This document shows, in pieces, positions 37,724 to 46,579 of a stretch of 64,000 nucleotides of DNA. A program made the translations under genes and the position numbers. The first letter of the stretch is position 1, and every line of letters begins with the position of its first letter. A model generated the notes under the pieces. The model was given only the letters and a program-made list of their open reading frames with translations. It did not search any database and was not told the origin of the DNA. The stretch spans positions 1 through 64,000 of the forward strand of contig JAJTCN010000006.1 in NCBI GenBank assembly GCA_021323335.1, read 5' to 3'. This DNA comes from Ramlibacter sp. GTDB lineage: Bacteria > Pseudomonadota > Gammaproteobacteria > Burkholderiales > Burkholderiaceae_C.

Positions 37724-38953
37724 TCAGCCCGGACGCTTCATCTGGCAGCTGGTGGGCGTGCTGGACACGTACGGGTCCATCTGCTTGATCGGCACGAAGG
37801 TGTAGCCGGTGTTCTCCACGCTGTACTCGCCGGGCTTGGCCTTCTGCCACTTGGTGATGTACATCGATTGCTGCAGCTGGTGGTCGGAGGCGCGCATGGT
37901 GACGTCGCCGCCGAAGCTCTTGACCGACAGTCCTTCCATCGCCTTGGCCACGGCCACCGGGTTGGTGGACTTGGCCTTGGCCATGGCCGCGGACAGCAGC
38001 TGGATGCCGTTGTAGGTGGCGAAGGTGTAGTAGTCGTCGTTGAACTTCTTCTTGAACTCCGCGCCCATCTGGCCGATCTCGCCGGTGTGGTTGGAGTGGC
38101 CATAGGCCACCACGTACACCTCGCTGTCGCCGCCGCCGGCCAGCGCCGTCGGCGTGCCGGTCACGCCGGCGTAGTAGGTGTACATCGGGATCTTCAGGCC
38201 GGCGTCGTTCATGGCCTTGACCAGCAGGGTCAGGTCCTGGCCCCAGTTGCCGGTGAGCACGGTGTCGGCGCCCGACTGCTTGATCTTGGCGACGTAGGGC
38301 GCGAAGTCCTTGACCTGGCCGATCGGGTGCAGGTCCTCGCCGGCGATCTTGACGTCCGGCCGCTTGCGGGCGATGGCGTCCTTGAAGTACTTGGCGACCT
38401 GCTGGCCGTGCGAGTAGTTCTGGTTCAGGAGGTAGACGCTCTTGACCTTGGGCTGGTCCTTCATGAAGGAGGTCAGCGCCTCCATCTTCATGGAGGTGTC
38501 GGCGTCCAGGCGGAAGTGCCAGAAGTCGCACTTCTCGTTGGTCAGGGCCGGGTCCACCGCCGCGTAGTTCAGGTAGACGATCTCCTTGCCCGGATTGCGC
38601 TCGTTGTGCTTGGACACCGCGTCGAGGATGGCCGTGGCAGCGCCGGAGCCGTTGCCCTGCGTGATGTAGCGGAAGCCCTGGTCGACGGCGGCCTTGACCG
38701 TGTTCAGGCTTTCCTGCGGAGAGCCCTTGTTGTCGAAGCCGACCACCTCGAACTTGACGCCCGCGGGGTTCTTGCCGGACAGCTTCTCGGCGGCGAACTG
38801 CCAGCTCTTGAGCTGGTTCTGGCCGACGTTGGCGAACGGGCCCGACAGCGGGTCCATGAAGGCGATGCGGACGGTCTCGCCCTTCTGGGCGTGGGCGGCG
38901 CCCCCCGCGGCCACCATGGCCGCGACGGCGACGATCTTGAGCGAATTCTTCAT
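37724..38953 (-). CDS. livK: Branched-chain amino acid-type ABC transporter substrate-binding protein
   Basis: 409 residues. The Sec signal peptide (MKNSLKIVAVAAMVAAGGAAHAQ) is followed by a periplasmic binding protein type I fold with FMDPLSGPFANVGQNQ and GFDNKGSPQESLN. The ATG at 38953 has AGGAGA at ideal distance; an ATG eight codons upstream has no such site. Two Cys (KCDFWHFR; TSCQMKRPG). Family members bind amino acids, amides or aromatic and short-chain carboxylates, so with the neighbouring acyl-CoA ligase the ligand may be a carboxylic acid. Confidence 0.93.
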   Translation of the reverse strand: MKNSLKIVAVAAMVAAGGAAHAQKGETVRIAFMDPLSGPFANVGQNQLKSWQFAAEKLSGKNPAGVKFEVVGFDNKGSPQESLNTVKAAVDQGFRYITQGNGSGAATAILDAVSKHNERNPGKEIVYLNYAAVDPALTNEKCDFWHFRLDADTSMKMEALTSFMKDQPKVKSVYLLNQNYSHGQQVAKYFKDAIARKRPDVKIAGEDLHPIGQVKDFAPYVAKIKQSGADTVLTGNWGQDLTLLVKAMNDAGLKIPMYTYYAGVTGTPTALAGGGDSEVYVVAYGHSNHTGEIGQMGAEFKKKFNDDYYTFATYNGIQLLSAAMAKAKSTNPVAVAKAMEGLSVKSFGGDVTMRASDHQLQQSMYITKWQKAKPGEYSVENTGYTFVPIKQMDPYVSSTPTSCQMKRPG

Positions 38954-39079
38954 TGCGGGTCTCCTGATTGGCTGCAACGACAGGCCGCAGGGTAATGGAG
39001 TTCGTGCCGCTCCCCGGTCAGGGATTGCACCTAAGACCTACCCGCGGCTGTTGCGCAGGCGACACCGCACCAGGATGGA

Positions 39080-40723
39080 TCAAGCCGTCGGCAGCTTGTA
39101 ATCCTTCAACTGCTCGCGCAGCCGGGTCTTCAGCATCTTGCCGGTGGCGCCCAGCGGAATCGCCTCCACGAAGACCACGTCGTCGGGGATCTGCCACTTG
39201 GCGGTCTTGCCCTCGTAGAAGCGCAGCAGTTCCTCGCGCGTGACGTCCATGCCCGGGCGCTTGACGATCGCCACGATCGGCCGCTCGTCCCATTTCGGAT
39301 GCCGCATGCCGACGCAGGCGGCCATCTGCACGGCCGGATGCGCCATCGCGATGTTCTCGATGTCGATGGAGCTGATCCACTCCCCGCCGGACTTGATGAC
39401 GTCCTTGCTGCGGTCGGTGATCTGCATGTAGCCGTCGGCGTCCATGGTCGCCACGTCGCCCGTCGGGAACCAGCCGGCGCCGTGCGCGTCCTTCACCAGC
39501 GGGTCGCCGCCCTCGCCCTTGAAGTATTCGCGCACCACCCACGGCCCCCTCACGTACAGGTCGCCGTAGGTCTTGCCGTCCCAGGGCAGTTCCTTGCCGT
39601 CCTCGCCGACGATCTTCAGGTCCACGCCGAAGATGGCCCGCCCCTGCTTGAGGCGGATCTTCATCTGTTCCTCGGCCGGCAGCGCGAGGTGCTTGTTCTT
39701 CAGGGTGCACAGCGTGCCCAGCGGGCTCATCTCGGTCATGCCCCAGGCGTGCAGCACCTCCACGCCGTAGTCCTCGCGGAAAGAGTGGATCATGGCCGGC
39801 GGGCAGGCCGAGCCGCCGATCACCGTGCGCTTGAGGGTGGAAAAGCGCAGTCCCGCCGGCTTCATGTGGCCCAGCAGCATCTGCCAGACCGTCGGCACGC
39901 CGGCGGCGTAGGTCACCTTCTCGGCCTCGATCAGCTCGTACACCGACTTGCCGTCCATGGCCGGGCCGGGGAACACCAGCTTGCAGCCGGTCAGCGCGGC
40001 GGAGTACGGGATGCCCCAGGCGTTGACGTGGAACATCGGCACCACCGGCAGCACCGCGTCGCGCGCGGACAGGCACATCACGTCCGGCAGCGCCGCGGCG
40101 TAGGCATGCAGCGTGGTGGAGCGGTGGCTGTAGAGCGCGGCCTTCGGGTTCCCCGTGGTGCCGCTGGTGTAGCACATGCTCGAGGCGGAGTTCTCGTCGA
40201 AGCTGGGCCACTGGTACGTGGGGGGCTGGCCGCCGATCCACGACTCGTAGGCCACGAGGTTGGGGATGCCGCTGTCCGCGGGCAGCTTGTCGGGCTCGCA
40301 CAGCGCCACGTACTGCCGGATGGTCGGGCACTTCGCGTGCACCGCCTGCACCAGCGGCAGGAAGGTCAGGTCGAAGCAGAGCACCTGGTCCTCGGCATGG
40401 TTGGCGATCCAGGCGATCTGTTCCGGGTGCAGCCGGGGATTGATGGTGTGCAGGACCCGCCCGGAGCCGCTGACGCCGAAGTACAGCTCGAGGTGGCGGT
40501 AGCCGTTCCAGGCCAGCGTGGCGACGCGGTCGGAGAACAGCAGCTGCATGCCGTCGAGGGCGTGGGCCACCTGGCGCGAGCGGCGCGCCACATCCTTCCA
40601 CTGGTAGCGGTGGATGTCCCCTTCGACGCGCCGCGAGACGATCTCGGTGTCGCCGTGGTGGCGCTCGGCGTGCTCGATCAGCGCCGAGATCATCAGGGGT
40701 TGGCTTTGCATCAGGCCCAGCAT
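39080..40723 (-). CDS. Acyl-CoA ligase (AMP-binding, medium/long-chain fatty acid type)
   Basis: 547 residues. It activates a carboxylic acid to its CoA thioester through an acyl-adenylate. P-loop [16 protein letters not shown], the A5 motif [12 protein letters not shown], the A7/A8 region [36 protein letters not shown] (first part 20 residues from GWF) and the C-terminal Lys in GATGKMLK are all present. GAGGAG lies eight bases before ATG 40723 (starting MLGLMQSQP); ATG 40729 is closer than usual to it. The closest types are medium-chain and 3-methylmercaptopropionyl-CoA ligases. It is upstream of livK, so substrate uptake and activation may be linked. Confidence 0.92.
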   Translation of the reverse strand: MLGLMQSQPLMISALIEHAERHHGDTEIVSRRVEGDIHRYQWKDVARRSRQVAHALDGMQLLFSDRVATLAWNGYRHLELYFGVSGSGRVLHTINPRLHPEQIAWIANHAEDQVLCFDLTFLPLVQAVHAKCPTIRQYVALCEPDKLPADSGIPNLVAYESWIGGQPPTYQWPSFDENSASSMCYTSGTTGNPKAALYSHRSTTLHAYAAALPDVMCLSARDAVLPVVPMFHVNAWGIPYSAALTGCKLVFPGPAMDGKSVYELIEAEKVTYAAGVPTVWQMLLGHMKPAGLRFSTLKRTVIGGSACPPAMIHSFREDYGVEVLHAWGMTEMSPLGTLCTLKNKHLALPAEEQMKIRLKQGRAIFGVDLKIVGEDGKELPWDGKTYGDLYVRGPWVVREYFKGEGGDPLVKDAHGAGWFPTGDVATMDADGYMQITDRSKDVIKSGGEWISSIDIENIAMAHPAVQMAACVGMRHPKWDERPIVAIVKRPGMDVTREELLRFYEGKTAKWQIPDDVVFVEAIPLGATGKMLKTRLREQLKDYKLPTA

Positions 40724-40778
40724 GCGCATGTCTCCTCGTTTCGAAAGATGCGCAATGCTAAACCCGCCGACCCCCTTG

Positions 40779-41951
40779 CTAGCGCTCGTCCCCCAGGGCC
40801 TCGAAGAACAGGGTCACGGACGTGCCTTCGCCGACCACCGACTGCACGTCGATGGAGCCGCTGATGGCCTGCATCACCCGCTGGCAGAACATCAGGCCCA
40901 TCCCGCTGCCGCCGGTGGCGGCGCGGGTGGTCACCGGCTCGCGCGTCAGCTTGGCCAGCACCTCGGGGGGGATGCCGGGCCCGTTGTCCCGCACCCGGAT
41001 CCAGGCCCGCCGGCCCCGGGGCGCCTGCGGCGCGCTGCCCACCTCCAGCACCAGCCGCGGCGGCCTTTCCTGCCCGCGCATGGCGAGCAGCGCGTTCTTG
41101 GTGAGCGTGCACAACACCAGGTACAGCAGGTCGCGGCGGCCGGGCAGCGCGAAGTCCTGCCGCACGTCCGGCGCAACGCAGGCGCGCTCGCTGGCCTCGA
41201 AGGGGAATTCGTCCAGCAGCGCCTCCACCAGGCTGCTGGCGCGGATGGACTGCGGCTGGGCATCCGGATAGGCGTCGCGGGCTGACTGCACGAAGGTGGA
41301 GACCAGCGACTGGCAATACAGGGCGCGGCGCTCCGCCCGTTCGAGCGCGCCCAGCAGCTCCCCGGGGTACTCTTCGGTGAACCGGGCGATGCCGGGCGGC
41401 GAATCGGGCCCGGGCGCGATGTGGCGGCCGGCCACCGAACCGACATAACCGCGCACCGTCGCCAGCGGCGTGTTGAGTTCGTGCGCCAGGAAGCCGAGCG
41501 CCTCGCGCAGGGCCGCCACCCGCCCTTCGTTCACCGCGCGCTCCAGTGCCTGCGTGCGATACAGCGCCAGCGCTTCCCGCAGGGCCTCGCGCGTCAGGTC
41601 GCCGTCGAGCGGCTTTTCCAGGATGCGCAGCACCTTGCCCTGGTTGACGGCGGCGATCGCCACGTCCTTCTCGGCGTAGGCGGTGGCCAGCAGGCGGATC
41701 ACGTGCCGGTAGTCCTGGTGCACGGCGCGCAGCAGCTTCATGCCGTCGCGCTCCGGCATGCGGTAGTCGGTGACCAGCACGCCGAACTCGTGGCTGCGCG
41801 CGCGCAGGATGTCCAGCGCCTCGTCGGCGCCGCCCGCGGTGGCCACCTTGAACTCGTCCCCGAACTCCAGCGCGAACCACTTGCGCGACATGGGTTCGTC
41901 GTCCACGAACAGCACGGACGGCGAATCGGCGGAGAGGTCGGGAGCCAGCAT
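40779..41951 (-). CDS. Hybrid sensor kinase with N-terminal receiver (REC-HisKA-HATPase)
   Basis: 390 residues, cytoplasmic, without membrane segments. The receiver domain (about 12-125) has the acidic pair Asp17/Asp18 and phospho-acceptor Asp62 (LVTDYRMPE), with Lys113 in LEKP. The HisKA domain has His157 in FLAHELNTPL. The ATPase domain has KNALLAM, RDNGPGIPPE and GGSGMGLMFCQ. A receiver in front of a kinase suggests it takes phosphate from an upstream relay, here from the HPt of the kinase encoded 11 bp upstream. It has no DNA-binding output, so its own target is elsewhere. Confidence 0.9.
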   Translation of the reverse strand: MLAPDLSADSPSVLFVDDEPMSRKWFALEFGDEFKVATAGGADEALDILRARSHEFGVLVTDYRMPERDGMKLLRAVHQDYRHVIRLLATAYAEKDVAIAAVNQGKVLRILEKPLDGDLTREALREALALYRTQALERAVNEGRVAALREALGFLAHELNTPLATVRGYVGSVAGRHIAPGPDSPPGIARFTEEYPGELLGALERAERRALYCQSLVSTFVQSARDAYPDAQPQSIRASSLVEALLDEFPFEASERACVAPDVRQDFALPGRRDLLYLVLCTLTKNALLAMRGQERPPRLVLEVGSAPQAPRGRRAWIRVRDNGPGIPPEVLAKLTREPVTTRAATGGSGMGLMFCQRVMQAISGSIDVQSVVGEGTSVTLFFEALGDER

Positions 41952-41962
41952 GTGCGCTTGGT

Positions 41963-44461
41963 TCAGGCGGTGCGGGAGTCGGCGGAGCAGTATGCCTTCA
42001 GCGCCTCTTCGGTGCGGGTCGCCGTGCCCTGCAGCTGGGCCAGCCAGTCGGCGCTTTCGGGCCAGCGGCCCTCTTCCAGCAGCGGCACGTAGATGCGGCG
42101 CACCTGCTGGTAGAGCACCTGCGCGCCGGCTTCGCCACTCATGCCCAGCAGCGAGTGCAGCGCGTCCATGCTCGCGTCGCGGTCGCTTGCCCGGGCGGCA
42201 GCCTGCAGTTCGCCGACCAGCCGGGCCATCTCGGGCAGGTAGTCGTTCAGCAGTTCCTCCACCATCCCGAGGCGGCGGTAGCTTTCCAGCCGCTGCAGGT
42301 TCAGCAGCTCGTCGCCGCTGGGCTGCGGCGGTGCGGCCAGCGCCGGCTCCGCGACGGTGCGCGCGCCGTAGCCGCCCGCCACCAGGCGGGACAGCGTGTC
42401 GTACAGCAGCGGCGCGTCCACCGGCTTGACCAGGAAGCCGTTCATGCCGGCCGCGGTGGCCGCGGCCACCGCGGGTTCGTCGGAGCGCGCGGTCAGCGCC
42501 ACCACCGGCACCCCGGCCCAGCGTTCGCCGGACGACCGGATGGCGCGCGCCGTTTCCAGGCCGTCCATGCCCGGCATGTGGAGGTCGACGATCACGGCGT
42601 GGATGCCGTCCTGCGCATGCAGCTGCTCCAGCACCGCGCGCCCGTGCTCCACCTCGATCACGATGGCTGCGGCGTTGCGCAGGTAGGCGGCGATCGCCTT
42701 GCGGTTGAAGGCGCTGTCGTCGGCCAGCAGGATGCGCCGGCCGGCCAGCCGGCCCTGGGCATCGCGCCCGCCGACCGGCACCTGCAGCGAATGCTGCAGG
42801 GCGGCCAGCAGCGGCAGCTGCGCACAGGGCTTGCTGACGAAGCCGTCCATGCCGCCGCGCAGCGCCTTGCTGCGCGCCAGGTGCGCGGGCTCGCTGGTGT
42901 AGGCGACGATGCGGACGTTCTGGTTCATCCCCGGGTCGCGGCGGATCTTCTCGGCCACCGCGTAGCCGTCCAGGCCGGGCATGTGCAGGTCCAGCAGCAC
43001 GATGTCGTAGGGCTTGCGCGCCAGCTGCGCCAGCGCCAGCTGGCCGTCCGCCGCTTCGTCGAGCTCGGACGTCAGGGCCAGCGGGCCGAGTTTCTGGCGG
43101 GTGGCGTGCCGCTGCACCGGGTCGTCCTCGACGATCAGGATGCGCTTGCCGGCCAGCACGGTGCGGGCCTGCGCGACCGCGGCCAGCCGGTGCTGCTCGC
43201 GCTCCTCCTCGCTGATGGCGGGGAAGCGCATGGTGAATTCGGTGAAGCTGCCGGGCACCGATTCGCAGGCGATCCCGCCGTCGAACGCGCGCATCACGCG
43301 CTGGCAGTAGGCCAGGCCGAGCCCGGTGCCGCCGGACTTGCCGACGGAGCGGAACGGCTCGAACAGCCCCGCCAGCGCGTCGGGGGCGATGCCCGGGCCG
43401 TTGTCGCGCACCTTCACCTGGTGGTCGCCGACCGTGATGGTCACCCGCGTGTGCGGATACGGCTTCACGTAGTACAGGGCGTTCTTCACCAGGTTGAACA
43501 GCACGAACAGGTAGGCCGTCTCGTCGCCCTTGAAGGTGAAGTCCTCCGAGATCTCGACGCTGACCTTGTCGCGCTCCTCGTCGCTGTCGTAGCTGTATTC
43601 CTCCACCGCCTGCTGCACCACCTCGGCGGCGGAAAGATACCGGAACGCGGACGAGTCGATCGGCCGCGCGCTCACCTCGTCGAGCGTCATCGAGATGACC
43701 TGCAGCCCGCGCTGCACCGCCTGCTCGCCGCGCGCCAGGTGGTGGTAGAGCGCCTGCACCTGCTGCGCGTCCAGCTTGGCGGCGTTGCGGTTGGCCCCGG
43801 GCGCCGGCAGCACTTCCTGCATGCCCTCCAGGCTGTGCTTCAACTGCGCCAGCGGATGGCGCATCTCGTGGGCGATGGAGCCCGCCAGCGCCTGCGTCGC
43901 CCGCAGCTTGCGCTCGGCGTCGATCTTGTCGGTGTTGGACTTGAACAGGTTGCCGCCGATCACCACCAGGGCGAAGGCGGGCAGCTGCGCCACCAGGTCC
44001 ATCGGCACCCGCGGGTTGCCGTTGGTGGCCACGTAGATCAGCGCCGCCAGGCCGGTGCCGGCCGACAGCATCACCAGCGTGTTGCGCCAGTCGGTCAGCA
44101 GCACCAGGAAACACAGGATGATGAAGGCGTTCGAGATCGACGCCACGCCGCCGCCGCGCTGCAAGGCGATCAGCACCGTGAAACAGGGCAGGCAGTACAG
44201 CAGCGCGGCGTACGAATAGCGGATGTAGTACGGCTTCAGCCGCTCGGGCCAGTAGTCCCGCATCCCCATCAGCACGAACAGCAGCACCGCCAGCGCGCGC
44301 GCCGGCATGTCGTCGAACAGCACCGGGTTCGGCCGCGTGAAGCGCAGGAAATAGAACGCCACGTAGGTGATGGCCCCCACGTAGCCCATCGTCCGCAGCC
44401 GCGACGGGCCGTAGGCGTGGTAGTCCTCGAAGTACTGGAACAGCCTGCGGAGAACGTTCAT
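41963..44461 (-). CDS. CqsS/LqsS-like six-TM hybrid histidine kinase (HisKA-HATPase-REC-REC-HPt)
   Basis: 832 residues. Six hydrophobic segments (about 25-41, 56-67, 82-100, 109-124, 127-145, 155-173) form an N-terminal sensor. The HisKA has His198 in IAHEMRHP, the N box Asn327 in FNLVKNALYY, G boxes DNGPGIAP and GGTGLGLAYCQ. Two receivers follow (Asp491, Asp626, both in DLHMPG) and an HPt (His769 in DALHSLLG). From memory of Vibrio CqsS, the alpha-hydroxyketone autoinducer receptor, this sensor matches in layout and in local sequence (RRxxQYxE start; FCLPxF-like YCLPCF; IAHEMRxPLxxLK; FNLxKNAxYY; VRDNGxGIAP). The extra REC and HPt would merge roles that Vibrio splits between CqsS and LuxU. 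No cqsA-like synthase lies nearby; instead the coupled upstream gene encodes a LuxI/FeeM-like acyltransferase. Confidence 0.88.
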   Translation of the reverse strand: MNVLRRLFQYFEDYHAYGPSRLRTMGYVGAITYVAFYFLRFTRPNPVLFDDMPARALAVLLFVLMGMRDYWPERLKPYYIRYSYAALLYCLPCFTVLIALQRGGGVASISNAFIILCFLVLLTDWRNTLVMLSAGTGLAALIYVATNGNPRVPMDLVAQLPAFALVVIGGNLFKSNTDKIDAERKLRATQALAGSIAHEMRHPLAQLKHSLEGMQEVLPAPGANRNAAKLDAQQVQALYHHLARGEQAVQRGLQVISMTLDEVSARPIDSSAFRYLSAAEVVQQAVEEYSYDSDEERDKVSVEISEDFTFKGDETAYLFVLFNLVKNALYYVKPYPHTRVTITVGDHQVKVRDNGPGIAPDALAGLFEPFRSVGKSGGTGLGLAYCQRVMRAFDGGIACESVPGSFTEFTMRFPAISEEEREQHRLAAVAQARTVLAGKRILIVEDDPVQRHATRQKLGPLALTSELDEAADGQLALAQLARKPYDIVLLDLHMPGLDGYAVAEKIRRDPGMNQNVRIVAYTSEPAHLARSKALRGGMDGFVSKPCAQLPLLAALQHSLQVPVGGRDAQGRLAGRRILLADDSAFNRKAIAAYLRNAAAIVIEVEHGRAVLEQLHAQDGIHAVIVDLHMPGMDGLETARAIRSSGERWAGVPVVALTARSDEPAVAAATAAGMNGFLVKPVDAPLLYDTLSRLVAGGYGARTVAEPALAAPPQPSGDELLNLQRLESYRRLGMVEELLNDYLPEMARLVGELQAAARASDRDASMDALHSLLGMSGEAGAQVLYQQVRRIYVPLLEEGRWPESADWLAQLQGTATRTEEALKAYCSADSRTA

Positions 44462-45167
44462 GCCATGGCCTCTTCTTCGGAAAGCTCGCGCAGCGCGAGG
44501 ATGTTTTCGGCCAGACGCCGCTCCTCCGGCGTGCCGGCCAGCGCGCGCAGCACGTCGGGCACGGTGCCGTGGATCAGGGAGTAGGTCTCACCCTCTTCCT
44601 GGCTCGCGTCCTTGACCACCACGTTGAAGCCGAAGCGGCGGTACAGCCGGCTCAGCAGGGGCGTGCAGGAGGCGAACAGGTTTTCCACGTCGGTGTTCTC
44701 GATCAGGTGCACCAGGGTCAGGAACAGGCACCGCTTGAGGGAGTCGGGGCCGCTGCGGTAGCGCGGCGCCAGCACGAGGCGCCCCACTTCCCAGCTGCCG
44801 TGGCGCATTTCGGGGTCGATGCCGTGGCGCGCAACCAGCTTCTCGCACGGCGCCAGCCCATGGTCCATGGGCAGCAGGCGGATGGTGCCTATGTATTCGC
44901 CGAATCGCAGGAAGGCCCCCACGAGACCGATCTCGTCTCTTTTTTTTCGCGGGTCGCGAATCCCGTGTCCGCCAGGGCGGACGCGGGCAGCTGGATTTCC
45001 TGCCGGAGGTGGACGATGCGGGAGATTTCGGCGGCACTGCGCAAGTGCCGGAAATTGACCTCGTGCGGCTGCACGTCGTTGGAGACGGGCGGGGGCTCGT
45101 CGACCAGATTGGCAAAACCCGCGGGCATGAGCCCGAACGACCGCTCCAGCGCAGAAAAATCGCTCAT
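44458..45167 (-). pseudogene. LuxI/FeeM-like N-acyltransferase gene, interrupted by a frameshift at an A8 tract
   Basis: Two reading frames together encode one GNAT-fold acyltransferase. The first frame starts at ATG 45167 (strong site GGGAGGG four bases upstream), reads through HLRQEIQLPASALADTGFA, and ends at 44889 (92 codons). The second continues from the A8 tract as GAFLRFGEYIGTIRLLP, then SWEVGRLVLAPRYR and LLSRLYRRFGFNVVV, to a stop overlapping the kinase start (ATGA). Joining them needs one extra A, or a -1 ribosomal shift, near codon 74, and gives 236 residues. E-x-x-R-L ahead of a basic loop and the final Y-x-R-F-G-F are typical of the acyltransferases related to LuxI, FeeM and the PEP-CTERM-associated family. 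A -10-like CATAAT lies at 45219-45214. It may be a true pseudogene, a slippage-decoded gene, or a sequencing error. Confidence 0.8.
44940..44947 (-). other. Eight-A homopolymer at the frameshift point
   Basis: On the minus strand this is GAA AAA AAA GAG in the upstream frame, so the heptamer A_AAA_AAA is in slippery phase. Shifting back one base continues as AGA GAC GAG ATC into the downstream frame. Runs of this length are rare in the high-GC surroundings. Confidence 0.85.
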
Positions 45168-45296
45168 TTTCCCTCCCGTACCGGCCCCATGACACAGGCA
45201 GCTCGGCGGGAAGATTATGAGCAGAATTCCCCATGCCCCGACGATAAGCCATTCCCCTAAGCGCCCGCGGCTTCGCCCCCGCGGGGACAATGGGGC

Positions 45297-45716
45297 ATGA
45301 CCTACCCGATCCAGAAGACCGAGGCCGAATGGAAGGCCGTGCTGGCCGAGAAGGGCGCCGAGCCGGGCGCCTTGCAGGTGACCCGCCACGCCGCCACCGA
45401 GCGCCCGTATTCCGGCAAGTACGAGCGCGTTTGGGCCGACGGCAGTTACCACTGCATCTGCTGCGGCAACAAGCTGTTCGACTCCGGCACGAAGTTCGAC
45501 GCCGGCTGCGGCTGGCCCAGCTTCTCGCTGGCCGTGCCGGGCGCGATCCAGGAGATCCGCGATGCCAGCCACGGCATGGTGCGAACCGAGACCGTGTGTG
45601 CACAATGCGGCGCGCACCTGGGCCACGTGTTCCCGGACGGCCCCGAGCCGACCGGCCTGCGCTATTGCATGAACTCGGCGTCGCTGGACTTCCAGCCGCA
45701 AGACAAGAAAGCCTGA
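45297..45716 (+). CDS. msrB: Peptide-methionine (R)-S-oxide reductase
   Basis: 139 residues. It reduces methionine R-sulfoxide in proteins. The two zinc CxxC pairs ([19 protein letters not shown]), the substrate motif GCGWPSF, and the catalytic Cys in [11 protein letters not shown] are present. It is divergent from the acyltransferase operon (129-bp gap) and shares one base of its stop with the yciB start. Confidence 0.96.
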   Translation: MTYPIQKTEAEWKAVLAEKGAEPGALQVTRHAATERPYSGKYERVWADGSYHCICCGNKLFDSGTKFDAGCGWPSFSLAVPGAIQEIRDASHGMVRTETVCAQCGAHLGHVFPDGPEPTGLRYCMNSASLDFQPQDKKA

Positions 45717-46270
45717 TGAAACTCCTGCTCGACTTCTTCCCCATCGTCCTGTTCTTCGTGGCGTACAAGGTCTGGGGCATCTACGTCGCCACCGCCGTCG
45801 CCATCGTGGCGACCGTCGCCCAGATCGCCTGGTTCCGCTACGCGCAGGGCAAGGTGGAGCCGATGCAGTGGCTCAGCCTGGGCATCATCGTCGTCTTCGG
45901 CGGCGCGACGATCCTGGCGCAGGACGAAACCTTCATCAAGTGGAAGCCCACCGTCCTGTACTGGCTGATGGGCGGGGCGCTGGCGGCGGGGCTGCTGTTC
46001 TTCAGGAAGAACCTGCTGAAGTCGCTGATGGGGTCGCAACTGGAACTGCCCGCCGCCGCCTGGCGCGCCATGAACTGGAGCTGGGTCACGTTCTTCGCGG
46101 TCATGGGCGTGCTGAACCTGTGGGTGGCGTTCACCTTCGACACGGACACCTGGGTCAACTTCAAGCTGTTCGGCGGGCTCGGCCTGATGGCCCTGTTCGT
46201 CGTCGGCCAGGCCATCTACCTGGGCCGCTACATGAAGGACGCCAAGGAAGCGGGCGCGGGCGAGCCGTGA
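45716..46270 (+). CDS. yciB: YciB/IspA-family inner membrane protein (septation protein A)
   Basis: 184 residues with five predicted membrane segments. Family signatures: LLDFFPIVLFFVAYK at the N-terminus, TFIKWKPTVLYWLMG, and WRAMNWSWVTFFAVMGVLN. It is linked to cell-envelope synthesis and division in enterobacteria. Start and stop overlap msrB (1 base) and bolA (GTGA), so the genes are translationally coupled. Confidence 0.94.
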   Translation: MKLLLDFFPIVLFFVAYKVWGIYVATAVAIVATVAQIAWFRYAQGKVEPMQWLSLGIIVVFGGATILAQDETFIKWKPTVLYWLMGGALAAGLLFFRKNLLKSLMGSQLELPAAAWRAMNWSWVTFFAVMGVLNLWVAFTFDTDTWVNFKLFGGLGLMALFVVGQAIYLGRYMKDAKEAGAGEP

Positions 46271-46548
46271 GCAGTAACGGCACCGGCATCAGCGCCGAAG
46301 ACCTGCGCCTGCGGCTGGCCGAAAAACTGTCGCCGACGCAGCTGGAAGTGGTGGACGAAAGCGCCGCGCACCTGGGCCACGCGGGCCAGGACGGCACCGG
46401 CGCCGGCACCCATTTCCGGGTGCGCATCGCCTCCCCGCTCTTCGCCGGCAAGCCCCGCGTGGCCTGCCATCGCCTTGTGTATGATTCCCTGCGCGATTTC
46501 ATCGACCGGGACCGTGGCGTCCACGCGCTCGCGATCGAACTGCTCTGA
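46267..46548 (+). CDS. bolA: BolA-family protein
   Basis: 93 residues from a GTG start overlapping the yciB stop. It is a single BolA domain with LEVVDESAAHLGH, the strand HFRVRIASPLFAG, and the helix region RVACHRLVYDSLRDF with the conserved His, ending GVHALAIEL. BolA proteins work with monothiol glutaredoxins in Fe-S and iron handling, and some regulate transcription under stress. Confidence 0.92.
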   Translation: MSSNGTGISAEDLRLRLAEKLSPTQLEVVDESAAHLGHAGQDGTGAGTHFRVRIASPLFAGKPRVACHRLVYDSLRDFIDRDRGVHALAIELL

Positions 46549-46579
46549 CCTCCAGCCTCCGCTCCCAAGAGACATCCCC

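Noticed and set aside
40779-44114. A single 1111-codon protein covering the REC-HK and the upstream region
   Set aside because: Only the last 390 codons make sense. The upstream part is an out-of-frame reading of the CqsS-like kinase, whose own frame is intact to its stop at 41963.
44889-45167. A separate 92-codon gene upstream of the acyltransferase fragment
   Set aside because: Its sequence up to the A8 tract flows directly into the acyltransferase fold in the next frame, and the tail after the tract looks like noise (SVSWGPSCDSANT), so it is the 5' half of one gene.
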